A stretch of 64,000 bases of DNA, from the NCBI GenBank assembly GCA_944323075.1, contig CALURC010000001.1, forward strand, positions 183,764 through 247,763. Reading direction: 5' to 3'. Below the pieces are notes generated by a model that saw nothing but the letters and a program-made list of their open reading frames with translations, was not told the origin of the DNA and did no database searches. Shown in pieces: positions 18,435 through 27,882 of this stretch. The DNA is from an uncultured Alistipes sp. (GTDB taxonomy: Bacteria; Bacteroidota; Bacteroidia; Bacteroidales; Rikenellaceae). The position numbers were made by a program, and so were the translations under genes. Each line of letters begins with the position of its first letter. Within the stretch, counting starts at the first letter, position 1.

Positions 18435-18506
18435 GTAATATTTTTTCGTTAATTAATCAAAACATAACAGCGACGATACACTTATCACCGTAAATTATCA
18501 GACAGG

Positions 18507-19097
18507 CTAATGATCCACTCCGTTTTGTCCGACAGCCGCCTCCAATGCTTCTATCATGATATGAATCGCCTTAATATGTATTTCCTGAATACGGTCCGAA
18601 TGTGGTGCTACCGGAGCACATATTGCCACATCTGCCAATTCGGAGAGCCGATTCGACCCTTTCACCGTCAACACCACCACCCGCATACCACACGCTCTGG
18701 CCCGTTGTGCCGCTCGTACTACATTTTCCGAGTTGCCGCTCGTACTGATCGCCAGCAGCACATCTCCCTTGCGACCAAATGCCTCGACCCATCTTGCAAA
18801 AATATCGTCAAAACTGAAATCGTTACCCACACAGGTCATGTAGGCCGGATCGTTGATCGCCATCGCCGGATAGGGACGACGATCGCAACGGAACCGTCCG
18901 GTAAGCTCTTCGGCAAAATGGGTCGCATCGCAGAGCGATCCGCCGTTGCCACAACTGATAATCTTTCCACCCGACAACAGGGCTTCTGCAAAAATTTCAA
19001 CTGCACGTTCCATCGACCCTATGGTCTGCGGATCCGAAACAAACGCATTAAGGATACGTTCCGCTTCGTGTAAACTATTCTCTATAATTGTCTTCAT
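18507..19097 (-). CDS. gmhA: GmhA-type phosphosugar isomerase (sedoheptulose-7-phosphate isomerase family, SIS domain)
   Basis: 196 residues from the ATG at 19097; the longer frame overlaps the ROK gene and is not needed. The match to GmhA is close: CGNGGSxCDAxHFAEELTGRF, CVGNDFxFxDIF, STSGNS and DRIQEIHIKxIH. The His and Glu of HFAEEL and the Gln and His of IQEIHIKAIH, which are the metal-site residues in Escherichia coli GmhA, are all kept. GmhA makes D-glycero-manno-heptose-7-phosphate for lipopolysaccharide or glycoprotein heptose. It is unusual that the gene starts only 5 bp after a ROK sugar kinase in an operon of secreted glycosidases. A catabolic role on another phosphosugar is therefore possible. 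Confidence 0.82.
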   Translation of the reverse strand: MKTIIENSLHEAERILNAFVSDPQTIGSMERAVEIFAEALLSGGKIISCGNGGSLCDATHFAEELTGRFRCDRRPYPAMAINDPAYMTCVGNDFSFDDIFARWVEAFGRKGDVLLAISTSGNSENVVRAAQRARACGMRVVVLTVKGSNRLSELADVAICAPVAPHSDRIQEIHIKAIHIMIEALEAAVGQNGVDH

Positions 19098-19102
19098 AAA
19101 AA

Positions 19103-20077
19103 TTACTCGTTTACCAGACATGCCGCAACGGACAACGCCGCATAGTCTCCGATCTGTTCCCCCAGCGCCGCCGGCAGTATCCGACACACGCGACGGGCAT
19201 GCGGCAAGGCCTCGCGTTCTATTTCCTGCAAAACGTACGGTTCCATCATCTCCCGGTTGCGGGCATAAATACTCCCTATTACAATCGCTTCCGGATTCAA
19301 CAGATCGATGACCATGGCAAGGCCGCGCCCAAGATAGGTCGCCGAAATCCGATAGATCTCCCGTGCCAGTTCATCACCCTCCGATGCCGCCACCGCCACC
19401 TTCTGTGCGGTAATCCCGTCGAGCTCCTCTGCCGCACACCACGGCACACGCTCTCCCATCTGCAACCGCTCGCTTACCTTGAACCGGGCCAACTGAGCAA
19501 TGCCTCCGCCCGAAGCGAACCCCTCGAACGAGCCGCATTTGCCATATCCGACTGGTCCGAACGGGGACAAACGGATGTGGCCCAACTCTCCTGCATTGTC
19601 GTTCGTTCCGGCGTAGAGTTTGCCATCGAGGATCAATCCGGCTCCCAGACCGGTCCCGAAGGTCAGAAAGACCATATTACGCAACCCGCGTCCCGCTCCA
19701 AAACGCCACTCGGCCAATGCACACGCATTGGCATCGTTATGAAGGCCGGCCCGAATACAGAACCGGTCGCTCAGTATCTTCACAATCGGAATCCCGTCCC
19801 AGCCCGGCAAATTCGGCGGTGACATAACCACCCCCGTCCGGCTGTCGAGCGGACCACCACAGCTAATTCCGATCGATGCGGTATTATCGGCCGTCAACCC
19901 GTGCCTCAACATCAGGCTCTCGGTCTCCGCAACAATTCGGGCGATCGTCTCATCCACCCGCGTGGTCGGAAATTTCACCTTTTCGACAATCGTCAACGCA
20001 CCGTCCGATTCCCGACCATAGATCACGGCACACTTCGTTCCTCCGATGTCAACTCCCAATATATTATATTCTGCCAT
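19103..20077 (-). CDS. ROK-family sugar kinase
   Basis: 324 residues. The N-terminal phosphate-binding loop DIGGTKCAV, the NDANACALAEW segment with its catalytic Asp, FGTGLGAG and the metal-site His in GELGHI identify a ROK kinase. The usual zinc cluster CxCGxxGCxE is reduced to YGKCGSFEG, with a single Cys, so the metal site seems degenerate or rebuilt. There is no DNA-binding domain, which argues for an enzyme rather than a NagC-like repressor. It lies 7 bp after the GH2 gene and 5 bp before gmhA. Likely substrates in this family are glucose, mannose, fructose, allose or N-acetylhexosamines; none can be chosen from sequence alone. Confidence 0.85.
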   Translation of the reverse strand: MAEYNILGVDIGGTKCAVIYGRESDGALTIVEKVKFPTTRVDETIARIVAETESLMLRHGLTADNTASIGISCGGPLDSRTGVVMSPPNLPGWDGIPIVKILSDRFCIRAGLHNDANACALAEWRFGAGRGLRNMVFLTFGTGLGAGLILDGKLYAGTNDNAGELGHIRLSPFGPVGYGKCGSFEGFASGGGIAQLARFKVSERLQMGERVPWCAAEELDGITAQKVAVAASEGDELAREIYRISATYLGRGLAMVIDLLNPEAIVIGSIYARNREMMEPYVLQEIEREALPHARRVCRILPAALGEQIGDYAALSVAACLVNE

Positions 20078-20084
20078 ACAAAAA

Positions 20085-22499
20085 CTATTTTTTCACAGGA
20101 TAGATTCCCGTCTTCGACAACAATTTACGATACTCCCCGAGATCGAAAGGCGCCTTACCGTACAAATAATGATTCTGCCGTACACCCTCTTCGGTCTCAT
20201 AACGGATCTGTAAAATACCCTGCCCCTCCATCTCCGGAAGTTGAGCCACTTCGGATTTTCCATTCGCCCCGACAGAATAGTCTCCATCGTAGAGCTGACG
20301 ACCCGTCGCGACATCCGTAACGACAACATGCCCCGACACCGGACGACGCGTATCGTTCACAGCCCGAAGCGGATATTTCCCCTCCATCGGATCATTGATC
20401 AGCACACAGACGTTCGACTGCACGTTGGAAATAAACCGATAGGCCAACTTGGGCGAGTTATAGTAATCGGCGACTGCATCCGAAATGATCGGCCATCCGT
20501 CACGCACGTTCCACCAGATAATCCCTGTCTTCCCGTCGAACTTGTTGCCCCGCCACATCTCAACAAAGAACTTCATGGCTTCGGCCTGTACGACCTGCGA
20601 CGCGAAGATAAAATCGTCCAACTCCTCGGGCACCGATCCAAAAAGCAACGTCACTTGATTCAGCATCAGATTGTTCCGGTCATTGGTCTGTCCCCACACT
20701 TCGAAACGTCGGGTCGACTTGGTCAGCCACTCGTCGTTCCACTGGCGCCCTTCGCTCCACGGGTATACTGCATCCGGGGGCATCATCCGTTCCAACGAGC
20801 TCCGGTTGGGACATCCGTGGTATCCAATCTCGCTGACAAAGGTACAGGTCGCCGCCGTGTAGAACGGGTCTTTGTAGTAACCACGTGGCCCCCACAGATG
20901 GTTCTCGGGCAGATACTGATCGGCACTCCCGTGCTCCCAAACCGCCTGACTGTAATAGGGCGAACTGGGCAGATAGGGTCGTGTCGGATCGAACTCATAC
21001 AACACGGAAGGGATCACTTGCCGTGTCACCACATCCCGATTGGGATTGATGTTGAACGGAGCCAACGACCAGCGCAACGCTGCATCGTCCTCGTTGTTCC
21101 CGGCCCAAAGCACCAGCGAAGGATGGCTGCGGAGTTTCACCACAACAGACGTAACCTCCTCCTCTATGGCCCGGGTAAACTCCTCCCGTTGGGGATAAAA
21201 GGTACACCCCATCGTAAAATCTTGCCACACCATGATTCCGTTTTCGTCGCACAGGTCGAAAAAGTGATGATCCTCATACACGTTGCCGCCCCAACAACGG
21301 ACCATATTGCAGTTCGCATCGACCACCAACCGCATCGCATCGTCGACCAACGAGGCATCGCGGCTGTGCAGTGCATCGAGCGGCACCCAATTCGTTCCAC
21401 GCACGAAGATTCTCTCTCCATTGATGATAAAACAGAACTTTCCGGGCTCCTCCTCCAGATGAATATCCGACAGCTCAAGTTTGACAGTCCGGATGCCGAT
21501 TCGCTTGGTATCCGTATCGAGCAGCGAGCCGTCGGCATCCAACAGTTGGGCCGTGGCTTCATACAACGCCGGATCACCATACCCCCGCGGCCACCAGAGC
21601 GCCACGCTGTCCAATGCGATGATATACCGGCCCGCATGTGCGGAAAGCAGCTGTTCGCCCCGATAGACCTCCTTGCCGTCGCGGCTCATCGTAAAGACGA
21701 TCTTCGCCTTATCCAGCTTTTCAAACGGCAACCGGGTCTGGAAATCAACGAACACCCGAGCCCGATTGTGATCGGTATCCACTTCGGCCGTCATCCAATG
21801 CACATCAACGATACGTGCCGGATTCACCGTCCGCAGCTCCACGCTGCGCCACAGACCGGCACTGACCAAACGGGGCATAATGTCCCACCCATACATATGG
21901 GGTGCCTTACGCACAAACACCGACTCCTCCGACGGGAAATTACCGATACTGAACGTTCCCAACAGATGATTCTGCCCCTCCAGAACCGCCGAACGCAGAA
22001 TGACCTGCAACGTATTCTCTTCCGTCTCGTTCAAAAAATCCGTCACATCGAACCTACGCTCGATCAACATATTTGCCGAAGAGCCGACATGTTTTCCGTT
22101 CACCCAGATCTCGGCAATGCAGTCGATTCCCCCGAAAAAGAGCTCGGCTCGCTGTCCGGCTTCGAGCTTCGGAGATGGGAAAGTCCGGCTGTAACACCAT
22201 TGGTACCCTTCAAAGCGACGCAATCCGTTCACGTTGCTGCCGATCATCGGATCGGGAATCACACCCGCCGCAAAGAGGTCGAGTTCCACGTTACCCGGTA
22301 CCTGTGCAGACACCTGCTCCATGCAATCCTGTACCCGTTCGAAATCGGCCGGATCGACAACCGCCGGATCGGGTTGAGGCCAGTAGGAAAGCTTCCATGT
22401 CCCATTCAGGGAAATCGTCTCACCCAGCGCCTCAAAACCGCTTATTCCCCATAAAGTGAACAGCGACAAAAGAAAACCAACGCACTTTTTTATATTCAT
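20085..22499 (-). CDS. Secreted GH2 glycosidase, beta-mannosidase-like
   Basis: 804 residues with a signal peptide (hydrophobic core FLLSLFTLW). The N-terminal sugar-binding jelly roll (about 30-210) is followed by an Ig-like domain and a TIM barrel. Glu470 in WAGNNEDD is the expected acid/base and Glu557 in FVSEIGYHG the nucleophile, the pattern of GH2 beta-mannosidases. Predicted to remove beta-linked mannose or a related sugar from oligosaccharides in the periplasm. It lies 50 bp after the GH78 gene and 7 bp before the ROK kinase. Confidence 0.85.
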   Translation of the reverse strand: MNIKKCVGFLLSLFTLWGISGFEALGETISLNGTWKLSYWPQPDPAVVDPADFERVQDCMEQVSAQVPGNVELDLFAAGVIPDPMIGSNVNGLRRFEGYQWCYSRTFPSPKLEAGQRAELFFGGIDCIAEIWVNGKHVGSSANMLIERRFDVTDFLNETEENTLQVILRSAVLEGQNHLLGTFSIGNFPSEESVFVRKAPHMYGWDIMPRLVSAGLWRSVELRTVNPARIVDVHWMTAEVDTDHNRARVFVDFQTRLPFEKLDKAKIVFTMSRDGKEVYRGEQLLSAHAGRYIIALDSVALWWPRGYGDPALYEATAQLLDADGSLLDTDTKRIGIRTVKLELSDIHLEEEPGKFCFIINGERIFVRGTNWVPLDALHSRDASLVDDAMRLVVDANCNMVRCWGGNVYEDHHFFDLCDENGIMVWQDFTMGCTFYPQREEFTRAIEEEVTSVVVKLRSHPSLVLWAGNNEDDAALRWSLAPFNINPNRDVVTRQVIPSVLYEFDPTRPYLPSSPYYSQAVWEHGSADQYLPENHLWGPRGYYKDPFYTAATCTFVSEIGYHGCPNRSSLERMMPPDAVYPWSEGRQWNDEWLTKSTRRFEVWGQTNDRNNLMLNQVTLLFGSVPEELDDFIFASQVVQAEAMKFFVEMWRGNKFDGKTGIIWWNVRDGWPIISDAVADYYNSPKLAYRFISNVQSNVCVLINDPMEGKYPLRAVNDTRRPVSGHVVVTDVATGRQLYDGDYSVGANGKSEVAQLPEMEGQGILQIRYETEEGVRQNHYLYGKAPFDLGEYRKLLSKTGIYPVKK

Positions 22500-22549
22500 A
22501 GCCCGATAGTTATTCGTTATTAAATATTCCGTTTTCGGCAGATATTTCG

Positions 22550-25207
22550 TTAATCTTGTCGGAACCGAAGTTCGTGCACACCGGCCCCCAGCTGCTGCTC
22601 CTTACCGCATGCGATCACGGTCGCCGTCGTATTGTCCGGAATCTCCACCTTCAGCGTCACACGGTTACCCTCACGACTCCATTCGGAACGGATCATTCCC
22701 TGTACCGAACGATACTCGCCTTTCACCCAGTCGAGCCCTTCTACAAAATGGGGTGTAATAAGGATATGGCGGAATCCGGGCTGTGCCTCGTCGTAATTGA
22801 TCCCTGCCAGCACGTTATACATCCACGCACTAATGTCGCCCAAAAAGACGTGATTGATCGATGCGTCGCGGAATTCGGGCGAAAGCACCCACGTCTCGCC
22901 CAACGTCGTAAAGCCTTGCGTGATCCACCACCCCCACGAGGGCGCATCCTCCTGCGTCGCCATTTTGTACACGGCATCGACATAACCGTACTTGGTCAGC
23001 ATACGCGGCACAAATTTACTGCCCAACATACCGAAATCGAGGTGATAGTCGTTCTGTTGAACCGATTTATAGAGGTTGTCGGCCACCTTCTGTTCATCGC
23101 CTTCGGGAACAATTCCCAGTGCAAGAGCCGTAGCCAGTGCAGCCTGCGATCCGTTGGCATAGAGAGCCGAATCGGCACGATAGTATTTCTCGTTGATCTT
23201 GTTACGCAACGTCTCGGCCTTTTGGCGATAAGGTGCCGCATCCCGACCGGTCAACTCCGCAAAACGCGCCATCAGCACATAGTCCAAATAGTAGAAACAC
23301 GGAGAGGTGAACTGCGTCGGAGTCTGCGTCTTATAGGGTACCCAATCGCCAATACCGTAGGTTACCAATCCGTCCTGATCCTCACGAGCCCCCAGAAAGG
23401 CCATATATTTTTCACAAACCGGGAAGATCCGTTCGATCGCCCGGGTATCTCCGTAATAGTTGTAAAGCGCATTCGGAATAATAAACATCGCCGCATCCCA
23501 AACCGGACCGATCCAATCGCTGTACCCCCAACCCGAACTCGGAATGATTCCCGCAATCTGTCCGTTCTCCAACTGATTGTCTTCGAAATCGGCCAACCAT
23601 TTTTCGTAAAAACGGAGTCCATCGAAGTTGAGCAGTCCCAGATCGACCGACACATGAGCGTCAGCCGTCCAACCGTTCTTCTCGCGTTGCGGACAATCGG
23701 TCGGAATACTCATCAGGTTCGACAGATAGGAGCGATTGGTTGCCGCCCATATCTTGTTCAACAGTTCGTTCGAACAACTAAACTTACCGACCGGTTCGAC
23801 AGCCGTATGCATGCAGAGAGCCGTCAGGTTCTCCTTACCAAGTTTCACCGGGCGATCGGTACGCACCTCAACATATTGGAACCCATGATAATTGAAATCG
23901 GGCACAAACGTTTCTGGCTCTCCGCCCCGAAGAATATAGACATCGGTCTGGAACTCATGGCCGGGTTTCGGATAGAAATAAATATCGATATTACCGGGTT
24001 CGAGACGTCCGGACTCCTTGAGTAGCTCCCCGTATTGCATCGATACGACCGTACCGCGTTCACCCTGTATGTGCAGCCGGGCTACCCCCGCCATGTTTTC
24101 ACCAAAGTCGAACACATGTACCGTATCGCCGAACGAACGGACATCGACTGCCGCTATTTCACGCGAACCGATTCCGGGCATAACCTGAGCCACGAGTTTC
24201 GGTGAGGGGGCGTCGGTCTCCACCGCCGAATTCCAACCCCGGTCATCGAACCCGGGCTTGTCCCATCCCGGAAACTCCAGCCGTGCATCGTACGTATCGC
24301 CACTGTAAATATTGTTCTGTACGTATGGGCCGGTGTTGCACTTCCAGCTGCCGTCCGAAACGATCACCTGTTTCGACCCGTCGGCTGCCACGATGTGCAG
24401 TTCACAGATCATCCGTGCCCGGTTGCGCCACCGCGCCTTTTCGAAATCCCACGTCGCCACGCGCGGATCCTCGTTATAAAACCCGTTTCCAAGAACAGCC
24501 GCCAAAACGTTCTCCTCTCCGGCCACGAGCAGATCCGTCACATCATAGGTGCAATAGAGATTCCGCTTGTCGTAATGGGTGTACCCCGGTTCAAGCCGAT
24601 TCTGCGTTACGGGCTTTCCGTTCAACGTCAGTTTACCGTAGGCTGCTGCACTCACATACAACCGGGCATAATCGATATCCGCCCCAGCCACAAACGATTT
24701 CCGCAACATCGGCGCCGGAGCGAACTGTTTGTCGTGCTTGTCCGTAATCCAACGACCAGTCCAATCCGAAGCATCTCCGAAGGCCGTCTCGAAACTATCG
24801 ACAGGAGAGACGACAATACGTCCATCATCGTCCCATGCCGTCGCCCGCCAATAATAACGAGTGAACGGTTTTAAAGAAACATCCGGTGTACACGCCGTAA
24901 AGCTGTTATCCGATTCCATCTCCGGAGAGTTCCAAATATCTCCGTCGGACAAAGAGTCAGCCAGCAATGCTGCCGACGAAGCGATCCGCACCCGGCAACG
25001 CGTCTGTTCGAATGCATCGTCTCCCGTATATTCCCACGTGAATCGGGGTTGCGTACCGGCATCCAATCCGATCGGCGATACGCTATACTCGCAACGCATA
25101 TTCGTAATTTCAGGATTTCCCGCACTTTGACAGGAGATCAACAAAGCGACAGATATCGCCGACATCGATACGGACACAGTCCGTTTCCAAATGATCGATT
25201 TCTTCAT
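22550..25207 (-). CDS. GH78 alpha-L-rhamnosidase lipoprotein
   Basis: 885 residues with a lipoprotein signal (LISC, Cys26). Several N-terminal beta-sandwich domains are followed by an (alpha/alpha)6 barrel containing DCPQREKNGW with Glu509, which corresponds to the general acid of GH78 enzymes, and a C-terminal beta domain. It is expected to release terminal alpha-L-rhamnose from plant polysaccharides or glycosides. It is the first gene of a five-gene minus-strand operon (GH78, GH2, ROK kinase, GmhA, MFS). The lipid anchor puts it on the cell surface or in the outer-membrane inner leaflet. No SusC/SusD pair accompanies it. Confidence 0.88.
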   Translation of the reverse strand: MKKSIIWKRTVSVSMSAISVALLISCQSAGNPEITNMRCEYSVSPIGLDAGTQPRFTWEYTGDDAFEQTRCRVRIASSAALLADSLSDGDIWNSPEMESDNSFTACTPDVSLKPFTRYYWRATAWDDDGRIVVSPVDSFETAFGDASDWTGRWITDKHDKQFAPAPMLRKSFVAGADIDYARLYVSAAAYGKLTLNGKPVTQNRLEPGYTHYDKRNLYCTYDVTDLLVAGEENVLAAVLGNGFYNEDPRVATWDFEKARWRNRARMICELHIVAADGSKQVIVSDGSWKCNTGPYVQNNIYSGDTYDARLEFPGWDKPGFDDRGWNSAVETDAPSPKLVAQVMPGIGSREIAAVDVRSFGDTVHVFDFGENMAGVARLHIQGERGTVVSMQYGELLKESGRLEPGNIDIYFYPKPGHEFQTDVYILRGGEPETFVPDFNYHGFQYVEVRTDRPVKLGKENLTALCMHTAVEPVGKFSCSNELLNKIWAATNRSYLSNLMSIPTDCPQREKNGWTADAHVSVDLGLLNFDGLRFYEKWLADFEDNQLENGQIAGIIPSSGWGYSDWIGPVWDAAMFIIPNALYNYYGDTRAIERIFPVCEKYMAFLGAREDQDGLVTYGIGDWVPYKTQTPTQFTSPCFYYLDYVLMARFAELTGRDAAPYRQKAETLRNKINEKYYRADSALYANGSQAALATALALGIVPEGDEQKVADNLYKSVQQNDYHLDFGMLGSKFVPRMLTKYGYVDAVYKMATQEDAPSWGWWITQGFTTLGETWVLSPEFRDASINHVFLGDISAWMYNVLAGINYDEAQPGFRHILITPHFVEGLDWVKGEYRSVQGMIRSEWSREGNRVTLKVEIPDNTTATVIACGKEQQLGAGVHELRFRQD

Positions 25208-25517
25208 CAGATATAGGTTTAGGTTAAAATTCTAACTACACCGACACACTCCACTTATCGTAAATACGGCAAAGAAATATGTCTCCTTATTTTTATTAAA
25301 ACGCAGCTAAAAATACCAACATTTCCTCTAATATGCAAATTGTTACTATCCAAACACACATGCTCGAAACAAACAAAATACAAACGAAAAGTCGTTTCCA
25401 AAGCATGAAAACACGCTCGTTCCGTTTGGATAATCGTCAAAGTTTTCTTTTCTTTGTCTATAGAGGATTTATATCACAGATATTCAAATCAGACAAATAA
25501 TAATATAATTTTTAGTT
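25208..25517. promoter_or_regulatory. Divergent intergenic region (310 bp) between GH78 and the DUF5722 gene
   Basis: AT-rich and without a credible gene. It must hold the promoters for both directions. I see only near matches to the -7 consensus, for example TAATTTTT just before the DUF5722 start, and no clear operator or hairpin. Confidence 0.4.
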
Positions 25518-27752
25518 ATGTCATTTTCATTTAAAAGCGCATGGAAGTTTGGACAATTACGTCCGCTCCTGACCAAAACAAGAATCGCATGCAGTGTTAT
25601 GCTTGCCACTACGGCTCTTCTTTTTGCATGTAGTGAAGATCCGGAAACACCCCCCGACGGAGGAGATCCTAATCCTCCCGATATAGAACAGGGGGATTCA
25701 ACTTCTAAGCCTCAGATCGAGTACATGACCTTCAAAACCTCTTCGGCTCACGATCTTGAAATCACACTCCAAACCGATACATCTTACAAAATCTCTACAA
25801 CAGGAGAAGATCCTTATATCAGTACGAATCCTTTGACAAAGAGCAATCCGGCTGATTCTGTCGTTTTGACCTTTGAATACAAAGCGTACTCATCGATCGA
25901 AAATTTCCAAATCTTTTTTGCCGATCCTGTTTCAGAAGAACGATCGATAAAGGTCGAAAAGATCGAATCTGCTCGTGCCCAATGGAAAACTTTCTCGGTC
26001 GTTCTGAAAAATCAGATCGATCAATTCTCATGGGGTAAAGCAGGCGACTACCTGCGATTGGATTTCGGACAAAAATCAGGTGTCACGATCCAAATCCGGA
26101 AGATGTACTTTAGAGCAATGACCGACGAAGAGAAAGAAGAAATAGAAGGTGACGAAGATCAGGCACAATATGAGGCAGAGTTAAATACGAATCTTCAAAA
26201 ATATCTTCAAGCCAGCTACCGTTCTGAAATCACAAGTGTCGAGGTCAAGCCGTTTTTAATCGACATCAAAGGAAACTGTGCAGGTGACGGTGAGTTCAGT
26301 CTTTGCGAAATTCCTCCCTATTTGGACGTAACCCAAGTCAAAGAATTCGAATATAAAACACCGATTACTGACCCTTCGTTCTCATTAAGCCTTAGCCGAA
26401 CTGCAGAACGGGATGGAATAGAATATGACCGGGCTCTCTCCAAATGGGTGATTGTAAAAACTGTAGACGGGAAAGAATCCATCGATTCACATGCCCATTA
26501 TGCAGATGACATCCAGGCATCACAATCTCTTTCACCCATGCAGCTCACAACGAAAAAAGGATTGGGCGGATTCTTCCTCAATGCCATTGAAAGTGACCTC
26601 GATGACCTGGGTATAGGTAGTGTAACCGTAAATATTCCGATTACCGCATATATGTTTACTTCGGATAGAGGCAACTGTATTCCTCACATTTATGGAGGTA
26701 AAACCTTCTATTTCGATCGGGGTGGTATCGAGTCCCTCGATGCAACCTTACGCGCCACAACAAAACGGAACATCGTCGTCTCTGCCATTCTTTTGATTCA
26801 ACCGGCAGCAAGTTGTCCCGATCCCGAAATCGGACGCATGCTACAACACCCCAGTTATACTTCGCAGGGTATCTACACTATGCCCAATATGACCAATCCG
26901 GAAAGTGTTCATTGCTATGCTGCTGCTCTCGACTTCCTTGCCAGCAGATATTGTCGAGCAGACAATCAATACGGCCGTATCAACTATTGGATCATGCACA
27001 ACGAGGTCGATATGGGACTCGACTGGACCAACATGGGTGAAAAGACCATTTGGATCTACACGGATACGTATATCAAGTCTATGAGAATGTGTTACAACAT
27101 TGCTCGTCAATACGATCCGAATGCAGAGGTTCTCGGTTCATTCACACACCACTGGGCTCAATCCTCAGGAGCAAACCATCCGACGAAAGACATGCTCGAA
27201 TTGATCGTAAAATACAGCAAACTCGAAGGTGACTTCAAATGGGGCGTAGCTCATCACCCATATCCGGAAGATTTGAACGAGCCGAAAACATGGTTAGACA
27301 AGAGTGCTACTTTCTCAATGAGTACAGCTAAAGTAACTTTCAAAAATCTTGAGGTTATCAACAAATGGATCTTGGATAGCGAGAACTTGTATATGGGTAC
27401 CACGAAACGGACGCTTTGGCTTTCGGAAAATGGAACAAATTCGCCCACATACAGCGAACAAGACCTCAACGAACAGGCAGCTGGATTTGCATATGCATGG
27501 AAAAAAATCAAAGTTCTCGACGGTATTGACGGTATCCAATGGCACAACTGGATCGACAACCGAAGCGAATACGGCTTGAAAATCGGATTACGTCGATATC
27601 CCGATGACGAAGAAGACCCACTGGGCAAGAAACATGTATGGTATGCTTACCAAGCAGCTGGAACCGATCAGGAAGATGTTGTATTCGAACCCTATCTCGA
27701 CATCATCGGTATCAGCAACTGGGATATTGTCCAAGACGTCATCAGCGAATAG
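25518..27752 (+). CDS. DUF5722 family lipoprotein, putative glycoside hydrolase
   Basis: 744 residues. A long basic N-region precedes the lipobox FAC with Cys38; the acidic, Pro-rich stretch SEDPETPPDGGDPNPPD follows, as in surface lipoproteins. Residues about 60-210 look like a carbohydrate-binding beta-sandwich. The rest resembles DUF5722, with a barrel-like layout. Glu in IMHNEVDMG and Glu in WLSENGTN sit at the ends of predicted strands and are the natural acid/base and nucleophile candidates, although no activity can be named. It is a single-gene unit with its own terminator, divergent from the rhamnosidase operon. Confidence 0.7.
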   Translation: MSFSFKSAWKFGQLRPLLTKTRIACSVMLATTALLFACSEDPETPPDGGDPNPPDIEQGDSTSKPQIEYMTFKTSSAHDLEITLQTDTSYKISTTGEDPYISTNPLTKSNPADSVVLTFEYKAYSSIENFQIFFADPVSEERSIKVEKIESARAQWKTFSVVLKNQIDQFSWGKAGDYLRLDFGQKSGVTIQIRKMYFRAMTDEEKEEIEGDEDQAQYEAELNTNLQKYLQASYRSEITSVEVKPFLIDIKGNCAGDGEFSLCEIPPYLDVTQVKEFEYKTPITDPSFSLSLSRTAERDGIEYDRALSKWVIVKTVDGKESIDSHAHYADDIQASQSLSPMQLTTKKGLGGFFLNAIESDLDDLGIGSVTVNIPITAYMFTSDRGNCIPHIYGGKTFYFDRGGIESLDATLRATTKRNIVVSAILLIQPAASCPDPEIGRMLQHPSYTSQGIYTMPNMTNPESVHCYAAALDFLASRYCRADNQYGRINYWIMHNEVDMGLDWTNMGEKTIWIYTDTYIKSMRMCYNIARQYDPNAEVLGSFTHHWAQSSGANHPTKDMLELIVKYSKLEGDFKWGVAHHPYPEDLNEPKTWLDKSATFSMSTAKVTFKNLEVINKWILDSENLYMGTTKRTLWLSENGTNSPTYSEQDLNEQAAGFAYAWKKIKVLDGIDGIQWHNWIDNRSEYGLKIGLRRYPDDEEDPLGKKHVWYAYQAAGTDQEDVVFEPYLDIIGISNWDIVQDVISE

Positions 27753-27780
27753 AATTTGTTATTACAAATACACTTTGCAT

Positions 27781-27817
27781 AAAAGACGGGAAATCAGTTT
27801 TCCCGTCTTTTATTTTT
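27781..27817 (+). terminator. Terminator after the DUF5722 gene
   Basis: AAAAGACGGGAAA and TTTTCCCGTCTTTT form a long stem with a TCAG loop, followed by TATTTTT. Confidence 0.85.
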
Positions 27818-27882
27818 CAACGGACCAGATCGGCCGCAGATTTGTATATCTTTACTGAGTTCCATTCTACAGATCAAATAAC

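Noticed and set aside
20241-22454. Long plus-strand open frame (737 codons) opposite the GH2 gene
   Set aside because: It is exactly antisense to a gene with clear GH2 catalytic motifs; the translation is rich in His/Arg/Pro with no domain or signal. It is a codon-bias shadow.
22556-24025. Plus-strand open frame (489 codons) opposite the GH78 gene
   Set aside because: Same reason: antisense to a well-supported rhamnosidase, low-complexity basic product.
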